This document shows, piece after piece, positions 24,711 to 35,102 of a stretch of DNA of 64,000 nucleotides (within the stretch, counting starts at the first letter, position 1; the number at the start of each line of letters is the position of its first letter). A model generated the notes under the pieces. That model searched no databases, was not told where the DNA came from, and saw only the letters and a list, made by a program, of their open reading frames with translations. The position numbers and the translations under genes are program-made. This DNA is from Tillandsia leiboldiana (lineage: Eukaryota > Streptophyta > Magnoliopsida > Poales > Bromeliaceae), in contig CM055065.1 of the NCBI GenBank assembly GCA_029204045.2, positions 46,687,247 through 46,751,246 of the forward strand, given 5' to 3'.

Positions 24711-24931
24711 GATCCGGATCAGACAGTCCAATCCGGATCCCGAAGGGTATTTGCTCATTGGCAAATCCGATCCGGATCATAGCCATTTCGATCCGGATCC
24801 CGAACATGGGAATTTGCTGAAATTCATGAACGATCCGGATCGTGGATTACAATCCGGATCCCGAACCCTGTTTCTCTGGAATTGGCTGACTCGTTACGAC
24901 GATCCGGATCACAGCTAATCCGATCCGGATC
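24711..24931 (+). promoter_or_regulatory. GATCCGGATC palindrome cluster upstream of TATA
   Basis: Eight palindromes in 221 nt. Full GATCCGGATC occurs at 24711, 24769, 24790, 24832, 24901 and 24922; the shorter core ATCCGGAT occurs at 24731 and 24852. Some are followed by CCGAA. They end about 65 nt upstream of the TATA box. As I recall, palindrome clusters at this place are reported for Sirevirus LTRs, with a different core. Confidence 0.85.
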
Positions 24932-24997
24932 GCCGTCGTGAAAATTTCCAGAAACGACAGTTTTTGAATCCTTATTTTCTTCCTAGGGTTTCTAACC

Positions 24998-25006
24998 TAT
25001 AAATAG
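24998..25006 (+). promoter_or_regulatory. TATA box of Sirevirus 5' LTR
   Basis: TATAAATAG, conserved in the 3' LTR (34327-34335) and in the minus-strand copy (49934-49942). Confidence 0.75.
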
Positions 25007-25283
25007 ACCCTATGATTCTTTTTCTAAGGTTAAGTGAAATAGCCGTCATTATAAAATATAATCTTTTATACGGCCTAAGATCCACATATAGAGAAGAAAG
25101 GAAATCATTAGATATTACTCTATGTTTCTTCATCTATATTGATTAGTTTGATTCTAGGTTTTCATACTCACATCTTGAGTTGAATCAAACTAATGAATAC
25201 TTAGATGGTATTTCCTATCTATCTTTGATCTAAGTATTCGGCGGATCATCACTACCCAAAAACAACGATTTCCCCAAAATCGG

Positions 25284-25467
25284 CGCGTGGATTCGCGTGT
25301 CCTTGTGGATTCAAGGTTCAACCGCTCTCGTGGATTCGGAGCGAGGTACGTTCGTGGATTCGAAGCGTGCTACTGGGTGAAGACCGTGGATTCGGTCAGA
25401 CGTCGTGGACTCGACGTTGGACGCCGTGGATTCGGCGTTGGACGCAGATCGTGGATTCGAGACGCGT
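25284..25467 (+). repeat. Array of eight mini-hairpins with common loop GTGGATTC
   Basis: The loop octamer starts at 25287, 25305, 25330, 25354, 25386, 25405 (GTGGACTC), 25426 and 25451. Each is bounded by a different short arm and its complement: CGC/GCG, CCTT/AAGG, CTC/GAG (one base offset), TTC/GAA, GACC/GGTC, ACGTC/GACGT, ACGCC/GGCGT, and a weak TC/GA. Spacing is 18-32 nt. It lies about 280 nt downstream of the TATA box, so probably in the transcript leader. The 3' LTR and the third copy (about 49440-49655, minus) keep the array. Confidence 0.8.
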
Positions 25468-25767
25468 TGCGGAACGAGCGGAGAAGATCAACTAGGAGCG
25501 TATGGTAAAAGGTTGAGTCGTCTGTGAGTACGTTAAATCACCTTGTACGTGTTTCAATTCTAGTGGATTTCACCGTGTTATCGGTCCCGTGGTTTTTTTA
25601 CTCCGGTTTGGAGTTTTTCCACGTAAAAATCTTGCGTGTTCATTTATTTTTCCGCATTGGGTTTTATTGCGCAATGATTTTTTGAGTGTTTATTGTTTAC
25701 ACCTATTCACCCCCCTCTAGGTATTTTTTTCCCTATTTAGATCCATTATTTCATATAACCCAACAAG

Positions 25768-25780
25768 TGGTATCAGAGCG
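25768..25780 (+). other. Primer-binding site, Sirevirus
   Basis: TGGTATCAGAGCG, initiator-Met tRNA type, two bases after the 5' LTR. Confidence 0.92.
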
Positions 25781-25798
25781 GGAATAGGGTTGTAAACA

Positions 25799-28700
25799 AT
25801 GGTTGAAGGTGGAAACATCAAAAGACCCCCATTCTTTGATGGAACAAATTATGCGTACTGGAGAGTACGGATGAAAGCTTTTTTAATTTCCATCGACGAA
25901 CGGGTGTGGCAATCAATTGAATTAGGATGGTCTAATCCAACTGAAATTATTGGTGATGTTCGCACCATCAAACCTAGGTCGAAGTGGACCAAGGAAGAGT
26001 TAGATTCATCTTCTTACAATGGCAAGAGAATTAATGCTATTTTTAATGCCTTATCTCAAACTGAATTCTCTCGCGTCTCAGCATGTGAGACTGCGAAAGA
26101 AATCTGGGATGTTATTCAGGTTACACATGAGGGAACTAACCTCGTGAAGATTCAAAAGCTGCAAATGCTTACGAGCAGATTTGACTCTATTTTCATGGCA
26201 GAAAATGAATCTTTCACGGACTACTATACACGATTGGAAGATATCGTAAACTCATGTGCTAACCTGGGAGAGAAGATTCCAGAATTTAAGGTTGTAAGAA
26301 AGATCTTAAGAACTCTTCCTGAACGATTTCGCCCAAAGGTTACAGCCATTGAAACTATTAAACACCCGGACGAAATACGTGTAGAAGAACTAGTTGGTTC
26401 ATTACAAACTTATGAAATGACATTTACTACTAACTATTCTTCGGGAAAGGCATCCTCTTCTAAGTCTTCAGGTTATGCTTTGAAAACAACAAAGGAAGAA
26501 GACACGGATTCATCCTCCTCAGACGATGACGAGAACCTATCTATGGAGGAATTTGAGAAGCAGCTCGCTCTCTTGACAAGGAAGTTTCGCCGCAACTTTC
26601 GAATGGGTAATTCAAGTAAAACTCCATCCTTCGGAAAGGGGAAGAAAGGCAAGGGTTCTTCAAGTTACAAGTCAAGAAAGCAAGAGGGTTTTTCTAAGGA
26701 TAAGAAAAGCACAGAAGGACAAGTCCAATGCTTCAAGTGCCGAGGATACGGCCATATCTCAACGGAATGTCCAACTAAGAATCCGTCGAAGAAGAAAGCG
26801 ATGCAAGTCGTCACCTGGGATGACAACTCAACGTCAAATGAGTCATCCTCAAGTGATGAAGAAGAAAGCGCAACGGCATTCCACGCGTCCACATCTTCAC
26901 CCTTCATGTGCTTAATGGCAAGTACTTCAGATTCATTGTCCAACTCCTCCCGGGTTGAAAAAACTGCAACGGATGATGAATCAAGTAACTCTGAAGGTGA
27001 AGATTTTGTTTTAGCCTACCACAGACTTTTACGGGATTCAAAGAAACTGGCTAAACAAAACAAGGGGTTGAGAGGGAGATTACAGGATCTCGAAGAAGAA
27101 GTAAAAAGGGTAACTTCTCTCTCGACCGATCTTGAAGTGGAAAGAGATAATCTGTTAAAAGCAAATGTTTCCCTTCAAGAGTCCAATGAGCTTTTTGAGA
27201 AGGAACATACAAAACTGGTGGATAAAGCGGATCACTTCTCAAAGCTCTACATCGAGGCCCAACAAGATAAATTGGAAATGACGAAGACCATTCTCCAACT
27301 AAAGGATGACTTGAAGAGATTTTCTTCTGGAAGGAGTAAGTTGGATAAGCTTCTTGGTCTTGGTCAAACAAATCGGTTCGGCCTCAGGTACACTCAAACT
27401 GGAAACAGTCCAAGTTCGAGTGGGACAGTTTTTGTGCCTCAGTCGGTATCTCCTCCTCCGACACCGGAATTCACGACAAACAACGACAACAAGCCTAGTT
27501 CTTTCTCTTCGGGATCGTCAAGCGCAAAGGTATGTTTTCGTTGTGGTATTTCAGGGCACATAAGGAGATATTGCAAGACAGGAGCCAAACGCTCAACTCA
27601 GACATTTCTTGCAATGACTACCAAAAAGGTGATTCCTCAGAAATCAAATGCAAATCATACAAAGGAAAAGAGACTTGGTAGTTCACCGCATAAGACGACA
27701 TCATCAAGGAGAAGCAATCGATCGAACAAGACGCCTTCACCTAGGAGAATAACCTCACGACCATTACCGACGCATTCCAAAAGGTTTTGGGTGCGCAAAG
27801 GTGAAATCTTCCCTTGTCTTGTTACTAATGTTTCCTTGCATGCTTATGATAATTCGTCTTGGTATCTGGATAGCGGTTGTTCCCGTCACATGACCGGTGA
27901 CAAAAATAGTTTTCAAAACTTTGAGAAAATCTCCGGAGGACTCGTTGTTTTCGGAGACGGTCGATCTTCCAAAATTGTTGGAAAAGGAACAGTAGCTATT
28001 CCAGATGGCTCGATTTTGAAAAATGTGTTATTTGTTGATGGCCTTAAGACTAACCTCATTAGCATAAGTCAACTTTGCGACAATGGTTTTTCAGTTAACT
28101 TTTCATCTGTTGAATGTGTTGTAACTGATAAGGACCATGTCTTCTTTTTAAAAGGGGTTAGATCTGAAAACAATTGCTATGTTGTTCCTAATAAAATTTC
28201 AGAAAAATATAACCTAGTTTCTTTGGATAATGAAACACTTTGGCATGAAAGACTAGGTCACTTAAATTTTAAAGAACTAGCAAAGATTTCAAATAAAGAC
28301 GTGGTTAAGGGGGTTCCTAAACTTCTATTTAAAAACAACATTGTGTGCGGAGGTTGTCTTAAGGGAAAACAATCAAGGGCTGCACACAAGAACCTGAACC
28401 ACGTTGGTACCAAACGGCCCTTGGAATTACTGCACATGGATTTAATGGGGCCGACCCGTCAACTATCTTTGGGAGGTAAATGGTATATTTTCTTATTGGT
28501 TGATGATTTCTCTAGGTTTTCATGGGTAGCATTTTTAAAAGGGAAAGCTGATACGTTTGATTCTTTTCATGAGATTTGCCATCGTATTATGATTGAAAAG
28601 AATGAAAAGATCATTCGTGTTAGAAGTGATAGAGGTGGAGAATTCATTAATTCCAAATTCATTGATTTTTGCACTTCCAACGGTATTAAGCATGAATTCT

Positions 28701-30918
28701 CAGCACCCTATACACCTCAACAGAATGGTGTTGTCGAGCGCAAAAACAGGGTTGTTCAAGAGATGGCACGTGTTATGCTTCACAGCCGGAATTTACCGCT
28801 ACATTTTTGGGCTGAAGCTGTGAACACTGCAATCTATGTAATTAATCGAGTTTATTTGCGCCCGGGAACGTTAAATACACCATATGAACTATGGTGTGGT
28901 AGAAAACCCAACATCAAATATTTTCGTATCTTTGGGAGTCGGTGTTATGTTTTGCGTGACCGCGAAAATCTTGGAAAATTTGACTCTCGAAGTGACGAAG
29001 GGATTTTCTTGGGTTATTCTACAAACAGTAGAGCATATCGAGTTTTTAACTTAGAATCTAAGACGATTGTAGAATCTATAAATGTTAAAGTAGATGAAGC
29101 TTTTCACTTTGCATCTGAAAAATCTACCCTCGATATCTCTCTTGATGATGATACACCTGCCATTGCATCTTCTCATGATAATACTTCCAATATTAATGAT
29201 GCATCTAATGGTTCTTCAAGTTTATCTAATGTGCAGGAATCGTCTCATGTACCTCCGAGTACTCCGTTACCTCAAACTTTACGCATCTCCAAGGATCATC
29301 CTGAATCAAACATCATTGGAGACCCACAAGAAGGAGTTAGAACTCGGAGGTCGTTGGTTTGTGGATTCGCTTGCTACGTATCTTTAATCGAACCAAAGAA
29401 TATAGATGAAGCTCTTCAGGATGACTACTGGATTGAAGCAATGCAGCAAGAGCTCCATCAATTTGAGCGAAACAAAGTCTGGGAATTAACGAAGCCTCCA
29501 AAGCAACACAATGTGATAGGTACCAAATGGATTTTCAAGAATAAGAAAAATGAGGATGGTACTATCATCAGGAACAAGGCACGATTAGTTGCTCAAGGCT
29601 ACTCTCAAGTAGAAGGTATAGACTTTGATGAAACTTTCGCCCCTGTAGCTAGACTCGAGTCCATTCGTATACTATTTGCTATTGCTTGTCATTTTAAAAT
29701 CAAATTATTTCAAATGGACGTTAAGAGCGCGTTTCTAAATGGGTTTTTAAATGAGGAAGTTTATGTGGCTCAACCGAAAGGTTTTGTAGACCATAAACAA
29801 CCTAACCATGTTTTTCGTTTGAAAAAGGCTCTTTACGGTCTGAAACAAGCACCGCGAGCATGGTACGAAAGGTTGACAAAGCACCTTTTGGAGAAGGGCT
29901 ATACTCGAGGGGGAGCTGACAGGACTCTCTTTGTGAAGCATTATCAAAACAATTTCATTGTAGCACAAATCTATGTCGATGACATTGTATTTGGCGCAAC
30001 AAGAGATAATGATGCTTCTAAATTCGCGGAGACCATGGAAAGCGAATTTGAGATGTCCATGATGGGCGAATTGACTTATTTTCTTGGATTGCAAATTAAA
30101 CAAAATGATGAAGGTATTCACTTGTGTCAATCCAAGTATGCAATGGAGTTGGTTAAAAAGTTTGACTTAGAAAATTCGAAGGATTTTTCGACTCCAATGG
30201 GAACTAGCCACAAGGGACTTGGAAGTGAATCACATAGTGAGAATGTAGACGAGAAACTGTATCGAAGTATGATTGGAAGTCTACTTTACCTCACGGCTAG
30301 TCGCCCGGATATATCCTTTAGTGTTGGGATTTGCGCGAGATGTCAATCAGCACCAAAGGAGGTTCACCTGAAAGCGGTGAAAAGGATCATCCGGTACATC
30401 AAAGGATCAATTAATTTCGGAATTTGGTATCCTATGGGAACTAGTTTGGATATTGTTGGATACTCAGATGCCGATTGGGCAGGATCAGTGGATGATCGGA
30501 AAAGCACGAGTGGTGCATGCTTCTATCTTGGCCATTGCCTTGTTGCATGGCACAGTAAAAAGCAGAATTGCATAGCACTCTCGACTGCCGAAGCGGAATA
30601 CATTTCAGCGGGTAGTTGTTCAACTCAACTCATTTGGATGAAAGTGTGTTGAGCGACTTCCGGATTTCAGCAACTTCGGTAACAATTCTTTGTGACAACA
30701 CTAGTGCAATTAACATTTCTAAAAACCCTGTGTTGCACTCTAGAACAAAACACATTGAACTTAGATATCATTTTCTTAGAGAGCTAGTTGAATCAAATAC
30801 TCTTCAACTTTCATATATTTCAACTGAAGATCAATTAGCTGACATTTTAACAAAACCTTTGGATCAAAAATGTTTTATTCATTTGCGAAAAGCAATTGGG
30901 ATGCTTTCCTTGAAATAA
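25799..30918 (+). pseudogene. gag-pol: Sirevirus gag-pol polyprotein with one frameshift
   Basis: The frame opens at ATG 25799, 19 nt after the primer site, and runs 1617 codons to 30652. The last 90 or so residues continue in another frame to 30918, so a one-base change near 30630-30650 breaks RNase H. Domains by residue: copia Gag (UBN2 type) 1-215; Ser/Asp-rich linker; CCHC knuckle CFKCRGYGHISTEC about 312; coiled coil about 400-510; second knuckle CFRCGISGHIRRYC about 579; protease WYLDSGCSRHMTG about 688; integrase zinc region from HERLGHLNF about 816, catalytic core with DLMGP about 880, SDRGGEF about 943 and QQNGVVERKNR about 972; RT from about 1224 with YVDDIVFG about 1391; RNase H with DADWAG about 1556 and STAEAEY about 1596. 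These produce cDNA in virus-like particles and integrate it. All catalytic motifs are visible, so this copy decayed little. Confidence 0.93.
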
Positions 30919-32493
30919 TTTTTAAAACCTTTGCTTAGGATAGGTTTTGTTTTTGTTTTGTTTTGTTCATTATCTATGCTTGTACATAGGACATTAATTG
31001 AGCATAGATCATAATTGACTTTAATTGCATCTTTTCACACATTTAGAAATTTATTATGCTTTTGACATCATAATATTTCACTGTTGCAATGATCATTTAC
31101 GTTAATTAAGTCATCTTCTAAGTGATCAAAGTCAATTTCTCTCTCAATGATCTCTTGGTATAGTCATTATCTTATTTGACTGCTTAGTCGAGTATGAATG
31201 CGAGATCAATTTTTGGTTGAATACCGTATATATTAAATAATTGATAGCCAATTGAGGGGGAGTCAAAGAAAAGTAAAATGCTCAAAAGATGTAGAAAGAG
31301 TTACATCCCAATGAGGAGTGTGAAAACTACCACCACATGGAGGAAAGAGCTACCACCTCGGTCGTCCGAGTACTGTGTGCAGCTACCACATGTATACCAA
31401 GCATGGTTGTTCAATTTTTGATTAAGTAAAATGCATATTGAGATACTTGACTCTGTCAAATTTCAAGGTTGGTATAAGGTGGGATTTTAAAGAAAGATTC
31501 TCAAAGAGCCACTCCTTCAACAGATTGTCTAAATACATTATCTAACTTATTTGGGATTTCAAACATCTATTGATCTTGGTATTTCATTTTCTTTACCAAA
31601 TTGATGATTTGATAAAGGCATTACGCATAAGATCATGTTAGATGTGATTGAAGTTGTTCAACTTTAGGGGATTTAATTTTTGTAAATTTTTGTTTCATTT
31701 TTGGATATTATTGATAGATTTGGCATAATCTAATTCTTGTTGTATGAAACGATGTTTTTGTTTAAAGTTGATACACAATTGTGCTTACATACTTTTTCTG
31801 GATCTTATGAAATTTTTCTAAATTTTTCTGAAGAAAAAGTTGGAGCCGATCCGGATCGGGCAAGCTGATCCGGATCCCGAACGCAGGCTTCTTCCTGCGG
31901 CTGGCCGATCCGGATCAAAATCTCGATCCGATCCGGATCACGGCTAGGGTTTTTAATAGAACGAAAGGGTTTTGATTTCTTTTACCCTAATCTTTTGTTC
32001 TCAAGTCTCTAGAGCTTCTCTCTCTAGAATTCTTGCACCTTGGAGCTTTCCAAACTCAAGTTCTTCGAATCCAAGTAAGTTTTATTGATCAAAATCTCGT
32101 TTTTCACAGGTTTTCTCTATTTTCTTCAAAACGTGATGAGATTTTTCTATCCTTTTTCGTTTGTGAATGGTTTTTGGTCAAATTTCTTTTGAAATATGAA
32201 CTCTGGGTAGATTAGTTTTGATTATATGCTAGGTATTCTCCTGATTAACGAATTTTTGGGCTTCGATTTCTGAAAATTCTGTTTTAGGGCATATAATAGG
32301 ATTTTTTTTTTGAAAAACATGCAATTGATCTATTTTTAAAAATTCTTTTTGCAAAACTAATTTGATTTTTAGTCTTTCTACACGATTATGATTGTTTGGG
32401 TACAATTTTTCAAATTTTTGAAAATTAACAATTTTTTCATGTGTTCTTGAGTTATTGTTCACAGGACTTTAAATCTATTAAGCACTTGCACCA
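30919..32493 (+). other. Sirevirus non-coding region between pol and third ORF
   Basis: AT-rich, with no long frame. It holds a purine-tract-like TGAGGGGGA at 31253-31261 and the second palindrome cluster at 31848-31939. Confidence 0.7.
31848..31960 (+). promoter_or_regulatory. Internal GATCCGGATC cluster, possible second promoter
   Basis: Full palindromes at 31848, 31867, 31907 and 31930, two of them followed by GGG or CCGAA as in the LTR. Then AGGGTTTTTAATAGA (31946-31960) parallels the LTR's AGGGTTTCTAACC plus TATAAATAGA. It lies about 530 nt upstream of the third ORF. Promoter function is inferred. Confidence 0.45.
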
Positions 32494-33090
32494 ATGGCGT
32501 TCGCCTGGATAATCTTCCTTTTGGTAGCAATGGTAGGACCTAGTGCATCTTCTATAAAAAGAGAACAAGATGACCCAAATCAAGGAGAGACAAGGAAAGT
32601 TTGTCAAAATAATTCAGAATCAGATGAAGAAGACTGGGAAGAGATTTGTAAACAAGCACAACAAGCTGTTGACAAAGAAGATAGGTTGTATTTGAAGAAC
32701 AAGAAGCTGATGAAATCTTCCTCAACAACCAAGCAGTACACTAGGCGAAAGAAGTCGAGGGGAACTGGAATTCAGATTGATAGACCCCTCGCCAGAGCTC
32801 GCTCTCTCCCTAGAGAATCTCCATGGACTGAAGGTCAAGATGCACCGTCTGGATCTATACTACATCCTTCAACGTCCTGGAGACACACAGCAAAAGCGAA
32901 TGTATGATCCTCAATTCGACAAGAACAGCGAAGATTGTCTGCTGAACAAGACAGTGTGTCTACAAATCTCCAACAGATTATCTCTGAGCAACATAAGATG
33001 AAAAGAAAGTGCTCCACAATGTCAAAAATGCTTCAAGCAATTTTGAAGAAGTTGGATTGTACCAATCCCACTAGTTCTGATTCAGACTGA
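32494..33090 (+). pseudogene. Broken third (env-like position) ORF of Sirevirus
   Basis: The first segment starts at ATG 32494 with a hydrophobic run (AWIIFLLVAMVG) that could be a signal or membrane segment, then becomes acidic and charged. Coding-like sequence then moves to a second frame (about 32777-33000, with LYYILQRPGDTQQKRM) and a third frame (about 32935-33090, ending at TGA 33088-33090), so at least two frameshifts occurred. Sireviruses often carry an ORF here called env-like. I see no clear fusion or surface-glycoprotein features, and the role is unknown. It cannot make one product in this copy. Confidence 0.55.
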
Positions 33091-33810
33091 CTTAACTTTC
33101 TTTCTAATCTTTTTGTGCAGGATTTCAGTTTTTAGGTTTTAATGTTCTCTTTTTCAGTTTTTTTTTTTTTATTAGTTTTAGTTCTCAGGTTTTTCTTGAT
33201 TTTGAACTTTTTAACTCCCCTTAAATTTTGAATTTTTGGCTTCGTTTGTGACAAAAAGGGGGAGAGAGTTTAGAGTGAACTCTGTGTGAACTCTGTGAGA
33301 ACTTTGAACTTTTGGTGAGAACTTAGAATAAACTTTGACTTTGGTGAAAGGTAAGTATCACAACTTCTGGTTTTATCTTGTGATTTGTTGCATGTCCCTA
33401 CTAACTATTCGACTAACTATTTGGACATGTATTATAACTAACAAGTTGTTTGATTACTAACAAAGCAAAGTTATGACATTTGGAATCTTATTGCTGTGAA
33501 GATATGTCAATGTTTGATTGTGATCTTATTACATATCTGAATTACTCAATGTCATGGTGAGCATAAACTCGATCTCTGTTAGGTTTTGAATGCTAAATAT
33601 TCTTGAGGTATCTAACGATCTCTTTTTGTCAAGAATGATTTCTTTTGCAGAGAGTACAGATGTCTAAGTCTAGAGTCTGTTTTAGGAGTTTATCTCTTGT
33701 ATTGGATCTTCATTGTAAATTTTTGTTGTATGGTGATAGCAACAAAAATATCTTTTTGAATTTTCTTTAGTGGATCTGTGTTTTGTCACGAAACCGCCAA
33801 AGGGGGAGAT
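33091..33810 (+). other. Sirevirus 3' non-coding region and polypurine tract
   Basis: T-rich, with two purine tracts: ACAAAAAGGGGGAGAGAG at 33251-33268 and AAAGGGGGAGA at 33799-33809 directly before the 3' LTR. The latter is the likely plus-strand primer. Extra tract copies, as I recall, are typical of Sireviruses. Confidence 0.75.
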
Positions 33811-35102
33811 TGTTACGGATTTTGTTTTGGCGCATTTCGTGAAAGTGTTAAGTCTTGAAGATTGAAGATGAATGAAGTTTGGATCATATACCTCAATCTC
33901 AAGAAAGAAGGATTCAAAAAGGATCAGGTAAGTTTAACTAATATTTTTGGTGATCCGAAATACTTTCTTGTAGTGTAGAAACACTTGGAAGAATGTTTTA
34001 ATCGCATAAAAATCAAGAACTGGACATGGGACATGTTCAGGATCCGGATCAGACAGTCCAATCCGGATCCCGAAGGGTATTTGCTCATTGGCAAATCCGA
34101 CCCGGATCATAGCCATTCGATCCGGATCCCGAACATGGGAATTTGCTGAAATTCATGAATGATCCGGATCGTGGATTACAATCCGGATCCCGAACCCTGT
34201 TTCTCTGGAATTGGCTGACTCGTTACGACGATCCGGATCACAGCTAATCCGATCCGGATCGCCGTCGTGAAAATTTCCAGAAACGACAGTTTTTGAATCC
34301 TTATCTTCTTCCTAGGGTTTCTAACCTATAAATAGACCCTATGATTCTTTTTCTAGGGTTAAGCGAAATAGCCGTCATTATAAAATATAATCTTTTATAC
34401 GGCCTAAGATCCCACATATAGAGAAGAAAGGAAATCATTAGATATTACTCTATGTTTCTTCATCTATATTGATTAGTTTGATTCTAGGTTTTCATACTCA
34501 CATCTTGAGTTGAATCAAACTAATGAATACTTAGATGGTATTTTCTATCTATCTTTGATCTAAGTATTCGGCGGATCATCACCACCCAAAAAACAACGAT
34601 TTCCCCAAAATCGGCGCGTGGATTCGCGTGTCCTTGTGGATTCAAGGTTCAACCGCTCTCGTGGATTCGGAGCGAGGTACGTTCGTGGATTCGAAGCGTG
34701 CTACTAGGTGAAGACCGTGGATTCGGTCAGACGTCGTGGACTCGACGTTGGACGCCGTGGATTCGGCTTTGGACGCAGATCGTGGATTCGAGACGCATTG
34801 CGGCAACGAGCGGAGAAGATCAACTAGGAGCGTATGGTAAAAGGTTGAGTCGTCTGTGAGTACGTTAAATCACCTTGTACGTGTTTCAATTCTAGTGGAT
34901 TTCACCGTGTTATCGGTCCCGTGGTTTTTTTTACTCCGGTTTGGAGTTTTTCCACGTAAAAATCTTGCGTGTTAATTTATATTTCCGCATTGGGTTTTTA
35001 TTGCGCGCAATGATTTTTGAGTGTTTATTGTTTTACACCTATTCACCCCCCTCTAGGTGTTTTTTCCCCTATTTAGATCCATTATTTTACATTAACCCAA
35101 CA
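33811..35102 (+). repeat. Sirevirus 3' LTR
   Basis: Same structure as the 5' LTR, with palindromes at about 34051-34260, TATA at 34327-34335 and the hairpin array from about 34617 to 34800. Confidence 0.93.

Larger units (their letters stand above)
24484..25765 (+). repeat. Sirevirus 5' LTR
   Basis: Begins TGTTACGGATTTTG and ends ATAACCCAACA. Order inside: palindrome cluster 24711-24931, TATA box 24998-25006, mini-hairpin array 25284-25467, then a T-rich stretch. Confidence 0.93.
24484..35102 (+). mobile_element. Sirevirus-type Ty1/copia retrotransposon, near complete
   Basis: LTRs of 1282 bp (24484-25765) and 1292 bp (33811-35102) differ by scattered single-base changes. The flanks CCTAT (24479-24483) and CCCAT (35103-35107) fit a 5-bp duplication with one mutation. 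The primer site TGGTATCAGAGC is at 25768 and the purine tract AAAGGGGGAGA at 33799. One long gag-pol frame in copia order (gag, protease, integrase, RT, RNase H) is followed by about 2.9 kb holding a broken third ORF. The long Gag with coiled coil, two knuckles, palindrome-rich LTR and the extra ORF point to the Sirevirus (Maximus/SIRE) lineage. It lies inside an older chromovirus-like LTR. Confidence 0.93.

Noticed and set aside
25284..25467. GTGGATTCG strings as tRNA T-arms or Pol III B boxes
   Set aside because: No acceptor or anticodon arms are present and the match to the B-box consensus is partial.
30600..30660. Programmed frameshift within Sirevirus RNase H
   Set aside because: It falls inside a conserved domain near the C terminus; copia elements do not use a shift there. 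A point indel is simpler.
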